From positions 1-64,000 of the forward strand of contig JALHSP010000056.1 in assembly GCA_022865305.1 (NCBI GenBank): a DNA stretch of 64,000 nucleotides, given 5' to 3'. Both the position numbers and the translations under genes were made by a program. The notes below the pieces were generated by a model. The model was not told the origin of the DNA and searched no databases. It was given only the letters and a program-made list of their open reading frames with translations. Below are positions 52,216-61,182 of this stretch, one piece after another. The stretch is from Bacteroidales bacterium (GTDB lineage Bacteria; Bacteroidota; Bacteroidia; Bacteroidales; VadinHA17). Numbering within the stretch: position 1 is the first letter of the stretch; the number at the start of each line of letters is the position of its first letter.

Positions 52216-54075
52216 TTAATCCCTGTCAGCTATTAGTCTCAGATCCTTAACTGTACTTATCAATCTGATCAGTTCAGCACGATATCCTTCCTCATCCTGA
52301 CCTCTTGCCCTGCTTGCAAGATTTATTGAGCTTTCAAGGGTAGCATTTCCCTTGAATTCAGAATCTCTAAGTATCATCCCGAATTCTGCAACAGCAGCTG
52401 CGAACCTGAGGTTTTCAGAAGCTCCTTCAATCTCATCACCATAGCTTTTAACCGGTTTCTCAAGGAGCATACTTATGTTACCATCAGGTTTTTTATAACG
52501 TACCTTAATTGTAAGCAGCTCATCTGACAGATTTTCTTCTTTTGTATTCCGGGAAACCTGGTATTTAAGAGGATCAACTGAAGGCACTCTCTCATCAGAG
52601 CCAGCCGGAACAATCTCATAAAGTGCAGTTACATTATGCCCCGCTCCCATTTCGCCTGCGTCTTTAGTATCATCATTAAAATCTTCATCATTAAGCAGCC
52701 TGTTCTCATATCCTATCAGCCTGTATGACTGGACCCTTGAGGGATTGAATTCAATCTGAAATTTCACATCCTTTGCTATTGTGAACAAAGTTCCACCAAA
52801 CTCACGAACCAGCACCCTGTGTGCTTCCTGGAGATTGTCGATATAAGAATAGTTGCCATTACCCTTGTCAGCAATTATTTCCATCTTGTCATCTTTAATA
52901 TTACCCATTCCAAATCCCAGTACTGTTAAGAAAACCCCACGCTCGCGGTTTTCCTCAACAAGGCGTTCCATTCCTCCGTTACTTGATTCCCCGACATTAA
53001 AATCACCATCAGTTGCAAGTAGGATCCTGTTATTACCACCTTTTATAAAATTCTTTGATGCTTCAGAATATGCCATTCTCAGGCCAGCACCACCGGCGGT
53101 TGATCCGCCTGCTTCAAGGTGATCAATAGCCCTCATAATGGCCTCTTTCCTGTTACCAGGCGTTGATTCAAGTACCAGACCGGCTGCCCCTGCATAGACA
53201 ACAATAGCAACTTTATCCTCAGGACGTAATTCATTTACAAGAAGTCCGAACGCTGATTTAAGAAGCGGAAGCTTATTGGGAGAATTCATTGAACCAGATA
53301 CATCAATCAGGAATACCAGGTTTGAAGCCGGAAGGGAGGATTTGTCAATACTTTTCCCGCGTAACCCGACCTGAAGAATCTGATGCTTTTTATTCCACGG
53401 ACAGATGGCCAGTTCGGTATAAACAGAGAAGGGATGTTCACCCCTCGGTTCAGGATAATCGTACTTGAAGTAATTGATCATCTCTTCGATCCTTACTGCA
53501 TCAGCTGGAGGCAGGGTTCCGCCATTGATGAATCTCCGGATATTGGAATAAGATGCATTGTCAACATCAATTGAAAAAGTTGATAACGGATTGTTTCTTA
53601 CATTTTTAAAGCCGTTCTCATTGACCGCTGCATAACCTTCAGTATTAAAATTATTATTATATCGCTGAAAATATGGCAACGGACTATCCATACAATCTAC
53701 TACCATCGCCGCTGATTTGAAGACCCCTTTCCGTTTAGAAGCATCATATCCTGTGACCACAACTTCATTTATCGCGGTCAAATTCGGCATCATTACCACA
53801 TTTATAATACTTTTCTCACCAATCTTCTCTTCAACAGTAATATAACCTACATAAGAAAAGATTATCACCTTGTCCATCTGTTCCACCATAATCTTATAAA
53901 ATCCGTTTATATCGGTTAAAGTTCCTTTTATTGTACCTTTAACCATAACATTTACTCCCGCGATAGGCTGCCCCTGGTCATCGAGTACCCTGCCGGTAAT
54001 AGTCCTTGATTCAGCAAAAGCAATCATAATTGCTGCAAGAATCAGTATTACGAAAATTTTTAAACTATTTTTCAT
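52216..54075 (-). CDS. YfbK-like von Willebrand factor A protein with CarboxypepD-reg domain
   Basis: A 619-residue exported protein. Signal peptide 1-22, then a CarboxypepD-reg/CNA-B beta sandwich (about 24-100, TITGRVLDDQGQPIAGVNVM) ending in INEVVVTGYDAS, like the stub in front of SusC barrels. A YfbK-type N-terminal region follows (FNTEGYAAVNENGFKNVRNN) and a vWA domain with MIDAS Asp258, Ser260, Ser262 in LIDVSGSMNS. The C-terminal DUF3520-like part ends at 619. Such proteins bind ligands or partner proteins in the envelope. Divergent from the sigma factor gene. Confidence 0.88.
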   Translation of the reverse strand: MKNSLKIFVILILAAIMIAFAESRTITGRVLDDQGQPIAGVNVMVKGTIKGTLTDINGFYKIMVEQMDKVIIFSYVGYITVEEKIGEKSIINVVMMPNLTAINEVVVTGYDASKRKGVFKSAAMVVDCMDSPLPYFQRYNNNFNTEGYAAVNENGFKNVRNNPLSTFSIDVDNASYSNIRRFINGGTLPPADAVRIEEMINYFKYDYPEPRGEHPFSVYTELAICPWNKKHQILQVGLRGKSIDKSSLPASNLVFLIDVSGSMNSPNKLPLLKSAFGLLVNELRPEDKVAIVVYAGAAGLVLESTPGNRKEAIMRAIDHLEAGGSTAGGAGLRMAYSEASKNFIKGGNNRILLATDGDFNVGESSNGGMERLVEENRERGVFLTVLGFGMGNIKDDKMEIIADKGNGNYSYIDNLQEAHRVLVREFGGTLFTIAKDVKFQIEFNPSRVQSYRLIGYENRLLNDEDFNDDTKDAGEMGAGHNVTALYEIVPAGSDERVPSVDPLKYQVSRNTKEENLSDELLTIKVRYKKPDGNISMLLEKPVKSYGDEIEGASENLRFAAAVAEFGMILRDSEFKGNATLESSINLASRARGQDEEGYRAELIRLISTVKDLRLIADRD

Positions 54076-54184
54076 GATTTTTAAATTTTAGATTAAACAT
54101 TTACCATAGGATGCGGGAATTTCTGTAATTCCATAAAACCGTGGAATATATTTTGTATTTCATTTATCTTTAGGGAAGCATTTA

Positions 54185-54247
54185 GCGTGGAGCATGGAGC
54201 GTGGAGCATGGAGCATGGGGCATGGGGTATGAGGCATGGGGCGAGGA
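54185..54247. repeat. Nine-unit degenerate heptanucleotide array (GCATGGA)
   Basis: Units are gcgtgga, gcatgga, gcgtgga, gcatgga, gcatggg, gcatggg, gtatgag, gcatggg and gcgagga, without gaps. It lies between the divergent vWA and sigma factor genes (gap 54076-54328), which otherwise holds AT-rich promoter-like sequence and the palindrome at 54250-54265. Confidence 0.85.
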
Positions 54248-54249
54248 TT

Positions 54250-54265
54250 CCCCCTTTGAAGGGGG
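54250..54265. repeat. Palindrome CCCCCTTTGAAGGGGG
   Basis: A perfect inverted repeat CCCCCTT-TG-AAGGGGG followed by TTAGGGGGATG. A related CCCTTCAAAGGGGG occurs at 63248-63261. Elements of this look are common between genes in Bacteroidota; the function is unknown. Confidence 0.5.
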
Positions 54266-54328
54266 TTAGGGGGATGTAATAGCAAATATCACTGAACTCA
54301 AATGTTATTAAAGAAGGATTAAGAAAAC

Positions 54329-54925
54329 ATGATTTTAAAGCTAACCGGGAAAAGAGCTCATCAAAAAACTGATGAAGAGCTGTTAGCTGAATTCAGTTCT
54401 TCAGGAGATCTTGAGATCCTGGGAGAACTCTATCCAGGGTATATTCACCTGGTTTATGGTGTGTGCCTTAAATATTTGAATGACAGGGACGAAGCCAAGG
54501 ACGCTGTTATGCAGATCTTTGAAAAACTGATAATTGAGATACCCAGGCAAAAAATTGAGAACTTCAGAAGCTGGCTACATGTTGTGACCAGAAATTATTG
54601 CCTCATGGAGTTAAGATCAAAAAAATCGCATGAAGAAAAGCTTAAGGAATGGACAATAGATTCCGGTAATTATATGGAAAATGCTAATGATATGCATCCT
54701 ATTGACAAAGATGAACCGGATATGGAAGAAGCGCTTGCAGACTGTATAGAAAAACTGAAGTATGAACAGAAAAAATGCATCCGGCAGTTTTATTACGAGA
54801 GCAGGTGTTATAACGAGATCGCAAAAAATCTCTGTATTGATGAAAGAAAAGTGAAGAGTCATCTTCAGAATGGTAAAAGAAATCTGAAAATTTGTCTTGA
54901 AGAGAAAAATGAAAGGAAAAGATAA
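54329..54925 (+). CDS. ECF-type RNA polymerase sigma-70 factor
   Basis: A 198-residue sigma factor with region 2 (HLVYGVCLKYLNDRDEAKDAVMQIF-type core, about 45-75, and FRSWLHVVTRNYCLMELR) and region 4 helix-turn-helix (CIRQFYYESRCYNEIAKNLC, DERKVKSHLQNGKRNLK). It directs transcription of a small regulon, typically its own operon. Its stop overlaps the next gene by 17 nt, so the two proteins are made together, as sigma/anti-sigma pairs are. Confidence 0.9.
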   Translation: MILKLTGKRAHQKTDEELLAEFSSSGDLEILGELYPGYIHLVYGVCLKYLNDRDEAKDAVMQIFEKLIIEIPRQKIENFRSWLHVVTRNYCLMELRSKKSHEEKLKEWTIDSGNYMENANDMHPIDKDEPDMEEALADCIEKLKYEQKKCIRQFYYESRCYNEIAKNLCIDERKVKSHLQNGKRNLKICLEEKNERKR

Positions 54926-56114
54926 AAATAAGAAAAGTACACTCTCTGAATTTATCCGGTATACTAGAGGAGAAATGACATCAAGAGAGGAGAATGCTTT
55001 CCAGAGGAAACTCCAGAAAGATCCTTTTGCAGAAGAAGCAACCGAAGGTTTTTCCGAAATATCACACCAGGAAGCAGATAAAGACCTGGAGCGCCTTGGG
55101 AAGCGACTTAAAAACAGGATCAGAGGCAGAAATAGAATAATATATTACCGCATTGCTGCTTCAGTCGCGGTGCTTATGATTATCTCTTCGGTATTTTTAA
55201 TCATACAAAGATATAAGCCGGTCAGGCAACTCAGTGAAACCATTGTGACTCCGTCTGCATCGGAAAAAACTGATGCAATCACGCTTACCGAACCCCTGGT
55301 GGCCGAATCAAAAAGTGAGACAGCCGTTCCGGAAATGGAAGCTGAACAGGAAATCACTGATAGTTTAGCAGATACAACAATATCAGCTGAAACAATAATT
55401 GCAGCATTTGCAGATACAACGCAAGTACTTGCCATTGCCGAAAAAAAAGATACTGGCATATTGATTACTGCGGATCAGATAGCTGCTCCAGCGGCAAAAT
55501 TCAGGATGCAGGAAATACCAGACCTAAATGTCAGGGGTAAAATACTCTCTTCAGACGACAAACAGCCTATTGCCGGAGTTAATGTAGTAGTGAAAGGAAC
55601 ATATACAGGAGCAATCACAGATATAGGAGGCAACTTCAATATCACACTTCCCAATGAAACAAACCGCACTCTTGTTGCAAATTACATCGGAATGGAACGG
55701 AAGGAATTCCAGGCGGTAAGCGGATCAGTGATGCAGGTTGAGCTTGATCCTTCGGAAATGGCATTGAGTGAAGTTGTTGTTGTTGGATATGGTACTGCTA
55801 AAAGGGCTGAAGCTGAACAGACTGACTATCAATCACCCCAGCCAGTTACAGGCAGAAGCAATTTCAACAGGTACATTGAGGAAAATATTAAAAGACCACA
55901 GACTTTGCCACAAGGTGAAAGAGCCGTTGCAGTCATCAGGTTCGTGGTACGGACCACAGGTACTATCGACAGTTTAAAGGTCGTAAGTAGTCCCGGTGAT
56001 GAATTCGCCACTGAAGCAATAAGGCTTATCAGGGAAGGACCTGCCTGGAAACCGGGAGAAGAAAACGGTGTACCTATCGATGATGAAGTAAGGGTCAGAA
56101 TAGTATTCAAATAA
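54909..56114 (+). CDS. Anti-sigma-like membrane protein fused to CarboxypepD-reg and TonB C-terminal domains
   Basis: A 401-residue single-pass protein. Residues 1-75 form a charged cytoplasmic part with a FIRYTRGEMTSREENAFQRK stretch (as in FecR-like anti-sigma ends), followed by a membrane helix (77-99). The periplasmic side has a low-complexity Thr/Glu/Ala stretch (100-205), a CarboxypepD-reg domain (207-285, VRGKILSSDDKQPIAGVNVV), a SusC-like EVVVVGYGT and a TonB C-terminal domain (about 318-401, RFVVRTTGTIDSLKVVSSPG). Start is ATG 54909; a TTG at 54897 is weaker. It probably senses an envelope signal and controls the sigma factor. Confidence 0.8.
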   Translation: MKGKDKNKKSTLSEFIRYTRGEMTSREENAFQRKLQKDPFAEEATEGFSEISHQEADKDLERLGKRLKNRIRGRNRIIYYRIAASVAVLMIISSVFLIIQRYKPVRQLSETIVTPSASEKTDAITLTEPLVAESKSETAVPEMEAEQEITDSLADTTISAETIIAAFADTTQVLAIAEKKDTGILITADQIAAPAAKFRMQEIPDLNVRGKILSSDDKQPIAGVNVVVKGTYTGAITDIGGNFNITLPNETNRTLVANYIGMERKEFQAVSGSVMQVELDPSEMALSEVVVVGYGTAKRAEAEQTDYQSPQPVTGRSNFNRYIEENIKRPQTLPQGERAVAVIRFVVRTTGTIDSLKVVSSPGDEFATEAIRLIREGPAWKPGEENGVPIDDEVRVRIVFK

Positions 56115-56153
56115 ATCTCAACGCCAGTATAGTAATAATTTACTGGATATTAA

Positions 56154-56184
56154 AAAAGCGGATGTCAAAAGTACATCCGCTTTT
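56154..56184. terminator. Bidirectional intrinsic terminator
   Basis: AAAAGCGGATGT (56154-56165) pairs perfectly with ACATCCGCTTTT (56173-56184), with A- and T-runs on both sides. It lies between the sigma operon (+) and susD (-). Confidence 0.9.
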
Positions 56185-56205
56185 AATATTCGTATACGAT
56201 TGATT

Positions 56206-57693
56206 TTAATACCCTGTATTTTGCTTTAGTTTATCAGGATTCAACTGAACCTGGTAAAATGGGATCGGGAATAAAAGCTCAAAATCGGCTACAGTATTGA
56301 ATGTGGTGGGTGCATCAACATTAAATCCTGTTTCTTCAGCCGGATAAATTGCCCCGTTTGCAAAATGAGCATTCATAACTGACTGCAATCTTCCTGTTCT
56401 GAGCAGGTCGAACCAGCGATGTCCTTCAGAAAAGAATTCGATCCTTCTTTCATGTTCAATAGCAAGAAGCATGGATTGTTTGGAAGCTGCAATAGATGCA
56501 TCTGTGGTTAATTCTGAACGTTCACGGACGTCTTCAACAAAAGGTAATGCTTCCGCAGGCAGGTTAAGTTCGGCCTTTGCTTCTGCGCACATAAGAAGTA
56601 CATCAGCAAAACGCAAAATTACGAGGTCACTTCCTGAATCTGTTACAGTAGTTTGCCCAAGATCAGTATATTTCTTTGAAAAATACAGATATCTGGGAGT
56701 CCAGGTGACACTTGGCAGGCTGTCAACATAGATCCATCTTTCATCATTATCTTCAAATTCGCGTATAATCGAAGTTGTCATCAGGTATTCACCGGAACCT
56801 GATTTCAGGTAAGGTGCTGATCCGATTTGTTCATTTGGGAAATGTCTGGCCATTAATGGATTGGCCATAGATGGAGAATATCCTCGTCCATACTGGACTG
56901 CAAAGATAATTTCAGCATTATTAGGCTTGGCAGCATCGAAGACATCAAAATAATTTAGCAAAAGTGAATGCACTCCGGCCCCTATAACATCTTCCAGAAC
57001 ATCATAGGCTTCCTGATATCTGTCCAGGGTCAGATATACCTTGCCCAGTAATGTCATTGCTGCAAGACTGGTAGCTCTGCCTTTTTCAGCATTAACAGTA
57101 TAGCTTTGCGGCAATAAATCAATTGCATCTGTCAGATCTGTAATAATCTGGATGTAAATATTATCAATCGTTTCCTGTCCGATTGCAAATGCCTCATCGG
57201 TAGTTGTTATATCAGTAAGCACTAACGGGACCGAACCAAATATACGGACCAGGTTAAAATACATCAGAGCCCGTAAGAATTTACATTCACCTTCAAACCT
57301 GTCGGCTAAAGCCTCAGTCAAAGTCACATTGGCCATTTTTGCCAAAACCAGGTTTGCCCTTGAGATAACCTGATAAGAACCTGACCAAAGGGAGGTTGCA
57401 ATACCGCTGGTTGAAACAACATTCGATTCATTCATACTGATGTTATCGAGATTATTGTTAAACTTGCTGTTAAAGGTATTATCAGAAGCCAAATCAACAA
57501 CCTTAAGGTAATTATCGTACGCAGCTCTCAACGACAGATAAGCATCGTTAATACCAAATTCAAGCTCCTCCTTTGTAGAATAAAAGCCTCCCTCAGTCAA
57601 TGAATCCATGGGATACCTGTCAAAAAAGCTTTCGCTGCATGATAAAGTGACAAGCATTATTGCTATAAAACCAATTAATCTCTTTGTTTTCAT
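56206..57693 (-). CDS. SusD/RagB-family glycan-binding lipoprotein
   Basis: The surface glycan-binding partner of the SusC transporter. 495 residues, lipobox VTLSCSES (Cys19) as expected. The family marks are DRYPMDSLTEGGFYSTKEEL at the start, ECKFLRALMYFNLVRIFGSVPLVL (TPR region), EIIFAVQYG and the C-terminal RRIEFFSEGHRWFDLLRTGR. It follows susC by 36 nt on the same strand, giving the usual susCD order. Confidence 0.93.
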   Translation of the reverse strand: MKTKRLIGFIAIMLVTLSCSESFFDRYPMDSLTEGGFYSTKEELEFGINDAYLSLRAAYDNYLKVVDLASDNTFNSKFNNNLDNISMNESNVVSTSGIATSLWSGSYQVISRANLVLAKMANVTLTEALADRFEGECKFLRALMYFNLVRIFGSVPLVLTDITTTDEAFAIGQETIDNIYIQIITDLTDAIDLLPQSYTVNAEKGRATSLAAMTLLGKVYLTLDRYQEAYDVLEDVIGAGVHSLLLNYFDVFDAAKPNNAEIIFAVQYGRGYSPSMANPLMARHFPNEQIGSAPYLKSGSGEYLMTTSIIREFEDNDERWIYVDSLPSVTWTPRYLYFSKKYTDLGQTTVTDSGSDLVILRFADVLLMCAEAKAELNLPAEALPFVEDVRERSELTTDASIAASKQSMLLAIEHERRIEFFSEGHRWFDLLRTGRLQSVMNAHFANGAIYPAEETGFNVDAPTTFNTVADFELLFPIPFYQVQLNPDKLKQNTGY

Positions 57694-57729
57694 TTTGTAA
57701 AATTTTAAGAAATGAATAGAGTAAAAGAA

Positions 57730-60700
57730 TTAAAAACCGAGACTGATTCCGATTGAACTATTCCTGGATAAAGGATAAGATCCAAGATCATATCCGTTTG
57801 AAATGGCATTGTCTCCGTTTGTATTACCTTCAGGATTCCAACCAGGATACTTCGTGAAAGTATGAAGGTTCGTAACAGTAAGATATACTCTCAGGCTAGA
57901 TACTCTGATTTTTTGCAAAACAGATTTAGGAACATTGTATCCAAAAGAGATATTTCTGACCCTCAGGAAGCTCGTTTCAAAAACGTAACGGCTGTTGGTT
58001 GTGATATTTGTGCTCAGAAATTTTGATCCGGCTCTTGGAGTTTTTCCGTCACCCGGATCTTCTTCTGATATCCAACGGTTTTCAGCAATACGTGCAATTG
58101 TGTTTTCCAAATGCCTGTTCAGGGAGATTGCGCGTTCAAATTGATTTACAACATAACCTCCATATGAGCCATCAAGTAATATATTCAAATCAAGACCTTT
58201 ATATTGGAATGTGTTAGTCAGACCATATACAAACTTTGGTTGAGCATTTCCGATCAGCTGCATATCATTAGCTGTAATTTTACCATCCGGAACACCTTCA
58301 GGACCAGAGACATCCTCATAGCGAAGATCACCAATGCCCTGTGAACCAAACTGTGGATAATCTAACAGATCCTGTGCATTATTGAAAGTTCCGACGATCT
58401 TATAAGCATAAATATCAGCCATAGGTCTTCCAAGGTAATTGCGGGTATAGCCTGATTCTGAACCATAGACTTTTGCGTCGCCATTTAATGCGGTGATTTC
58501 ATTCCTGTTTAACGAAATGTTGAAATTTGTTTCCCATGTCAATGGTTTAATAAGGTTCCTTGAATTCACTGTAAGTTCAAGACCTGTGTTTCTGACATTA
58601 CCAATATTTTGCATAGAATTGGAAGCTTTCCCGTTAATAGTCGGAATGGAAGCCGAAAGGATGATATTACTGTTACGCTCGTAAACATCAATATTAAAGT
58701 TTACACGATCATTAATTATTCCAAGATCGATCCCTGCATCAAACTGTTTGTTCTTCTCCCATCCCAGATTAGCATTTGAGAAACCAGCAGGAGCGTATGT
58801 AAGTACCCGTGTATCAGTTGTCCCGAAAAGATAATAACTCTTTGATAAGATTGTTAGCCATGCATATGACCCTGAAACTCTGTCGTTTCCAGTTTCCCCA
58901 TAGCTTAACCTCACCTTTGCTGTTGAGACGAAATTCACATTGTCCATAAATGATTCATCGCTGACATTCCATGCTATAGATACAGATGGGAATATCCCTG
59001 CCCTGTTATCAGGTCCGAAACGGCTGGAGCGATCTCTGCGAAGAGAACCGGAAAGGATATACTTTCCTGCGTAAGAATAGTTGATCCTGCCAAAAAAAGC
59101 ATCCATAACATATTCGTCCTTTGATGAAGCACCGGTCGTCAGAATTGCCCCTGAAACGTTTTTAATACTGGTGTTAATAAATGCAACAGGATTATCTACA
59201 TCGGTTCGGGGAGAAACAGTCAATGAATAATTTTCCTGTTTTGATACATCGTATCCAAGCAGGGCTGTGAAAATATGATCATCCCCTATTGTGAAATTAT
59301 AGGTTGCAGTATTGGACCAGTACCAGTTTGTACCAGTATTGTTTGTTCTTTGTGCGGTGATCTGTGCAAGGTTAGGAGTGGAAATATTACCTGTATTTCC
59401 ATTGCCTCTTGCAAGAAATGCCTCCCTGTACATTTCTCTCTTCGAGTTTGAAATGCCAAGGTTAAGGGTTGACTTCAATACCAATCCCTTGACGGGTTCA
59501 AAGGAAATAAAAGTATTTGCAGTCTGTCTTAATGCATAGTTATAATCAAGGTTAGCATCAAGTTTGTTGAGAGGATTGGAAAGCTGGTCATTGAAGATAG
59601 TCTTCATCTCAGCATCCTGTACAATGATGAAATAGTCACCATTATCTTTCCAGACAGGTAAAATTGGTATATTACTTACAGCATCCGCTAGTATACCACT
59701 TGCATCTGTAGCGGTGTTACCTCCTGAAGTGGATTGAGAACGGGTAAGGGAATATGTTGGTGCTATATTAACCCCGACTTTAAGTTTTGTAGTAAGATTA
59801 GCATTAAAAGAAGCTCTCAATGAATATCTTTTTTCAAAACTATTGATGATAACTCCCTCGTTATCAAGGTAACCCAGAGAAAGATTAAAGTTCATTTTTT
59901 CTGAACCACCGGTTGCGCCTAATTGATAGTTCTGGAAAGGGGCTGTACGGAAGATAACATCCTGCCAATCTGTATATACCCAACGCTCCGGCTGATTCAG
60001 GAAATCGGGAATTGCCAGGCCAAGGTTTGTCCTAGCTTCCTTAGCCACCTCTACAAACGTTTCAGCGCTGGCCATCTCGTACCTTTTAACAACCTGTTGT
60101 ATACCAGAAGTGGCATCAAAGGTAAATTTTGTTTTCCCCAGTCTTCCACTCTTTGTTGTAACCATAATTACACCATTACCGGCACGAGAACCATAAATTG
60201 CTGCTGATGCTGCATCTTTAAGGATATCAATACTTTCAATATCATTTGGCAGAATTGAATTAAAGATATTTGCATCATCAGTAGGGTAGCCGTCAATAAC
60301 ATAAAGAGGACTGTTACTGCTGGTTATTGATCCATTACCCCTGATCCTGATATAAGGAGCACTTCCCGGGTCACCGGTAGCCTGCTGAAATCTTACTCCG
60401 GCAATCTGTCCAACCATGGCCTGCGCCGTGTTAGGAACAGGAATACCTGAAAGTTTTTCAGAATTTACAGACGAAATAGCTGTTGAAACCATCGCTTTGC
60501 TTTGTGTTCCATAACCAATAACAACAACTTCCTCCAGACCAACAGCTTCTTCAGTCAAAACGACATTGATACTGGGCTGACTTGTATAAACGATCTCCTG
60601 TGTTGCCATCCCGACAAATGAAAATACTATCGTTGAATTCCTTGCAACACCTGATAATGTAAACCTCCCATTAGTATCAGTAAGAGCTCCGGTAGTTGTT

Positions 60701-60921
60701 CCCTTGATTGATACCGTAACTCCTGATAACGGATTTCCCTGATTATCTGTTACTTTACCAGAGATTGTAGTCTGCTGCTCAACTGCTGCAGGATCATTTA
60801 TTACAGCAGATGATACGGGAACTATCGAAAATAGCATAAAAGAAAGCAAAAAGATTGTACTGAAAAGTACTTTCATCCTGCCTCTTTTTCGAAAGCATGA
60901 TTTGATAAAATCTTTTTTCAT
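57730..60921 (-). CDS. SusC/RagA-family TonB-linked outer-membrane transporter
   Basis: A TonB-dependent importer of oligosaccharides, 1063 residues. After an N-terminal extension and signal (MKKDFIKSCFRKRGRMKVLF to about 40), it has the CarboxypepD-reg domain (about 50-130), the TonB box-like EEVVVIGYGTQSK, the plug (about 140-250, IPVPNTAQAMVGQIAGVRFQ) and a 22-strand barrel ending in SIGISLGF. Substrate depends on the SusD partner and enzymes; the nearby GH127-type enzyme points to arabinose-containing glycans. Frame complete. Confidence 0.95.
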   Translation of the reverse strand: MKKDFIKSCFRKRGRMKVLFSTIFLLSFMLFSIVPVSSAVINDPAAVEQQTTISGKVTDNQGNPLSGVTVSIKGTTTGALTDTNGRFTLSGVARNSTIVFSFVGMATQEIVYTSQPSINVVLTEEAVGLEEVVVIGYGTQSKAMVSTAISSVNSEKLSGIPVPNTAQAMVGQIAGVRFQQATGDPGSAPYIRIRGNGSITSSNSPLYVIDGYPTDDANIFNSILPNDIESIDILKDAASAAIYGSRAGNGVIMVTTKSGRLGKTKFTFDATSGIQQVVKRYEMASAETFVEVAKEARTNLGLAIPDFLNQPERWVYTDWQDVIFRTAPFQNYQLGATGGSEKMNFNLSLGYLDNEGVIINSFEKRYSLRASFNANLTTKLKVGVNIAPTYSLTRSQSTSGGNTATDASGILADAVSNIPILPVWKDNGDYFIIVQDAEMKTIFNDQLSNPLNKLDANLDYNYALRQTANTFISFEPVKGLVLKSTLNLGISNSKREMYREAFLARGNGNTGNISTPNLAQITAQRTNNTGTNWYWSNTATYNFTIGDDHIFTALLGYDVSKQENYSLTVSPRTDVDNPVAFINTSIKNVSGAILTTGASSKDEYVMDAFFGRINYSYAGKYILSGSLRRDRSSRFGPDNRAGIFPSVSIAWNVSDESFMDNVNFVSTAKVRLSYGETGNDRVSGSYAWLTILSKSYYLFGTTDTRVLTYAPAGFSNANLGWEKNKQFDAGIDLGIINDRVNFNIDVYERNSNIILSASIPTINGKASNSMQNIGNVRNTGLELTVNSRNLIKPLTWETNFNISLNRNEITALNGDAKVYGSESGYTRNYLGRPMADIYAYKIVGTFNNAQDLLDYPQFGSQGIGDLRYEDVSGPEGVPDGKITANDMQLIGNAQPKFVYGLTNTFQYKGLDLNILLDGSYGGYVVNQFERAISLNRHLENTIARIAENRWISEEDPGDGKTPRAGSKFLSTNITTNSRYVFETSFLRVRNISFGYNVPKSVLQKIRVSSLRVYLTVTNLHTFTKYPGWNPEGNTNGDNAISNGYDLGSYPLSRNSSIGISLGF

Positions 60922-60967
60922 AGATTAGTAAATTTAGTTTTAGTTAGTTAAAATAGGTTTTCTTCAA

Positions 60968-60993
60968 AGCCCGGGCTCATTCAGGCTGAATGA
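60968..60993. promoter_or_regulatory. Two adjoining dyads upstream of susC
   Basis: AGCCCGGGCT (60968-60977) is a perfect 10-bp palindrome and overlaps by one base a perfect 8-1-8 dyad TCATTCAG-G-CTGAATGA (60977-60993). They lie about 50 nt 5' of susC in the 261-nt divergent spacer, where a regulator of the PUL would bind. The remainder of the spacer is AT-rich without a gene. Confidence 0.45.
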
Positions 60994-61182
60994 ATTTAGT
61001 TATCCATAGGCAATAAGATTTAATTACACAGGAAATAAGTGTTCAAATTACAAGATATCCATTTTTAATATTGTTGGTTGCGTTTTGTTGGAAAATAATG
61101 AAAATTTATATCTTGATGCAAATTCAGGAAGTTTAAAGAGATTTAATATTTTTAAAGTCTAAAGAATATTCATCAGGTATTA

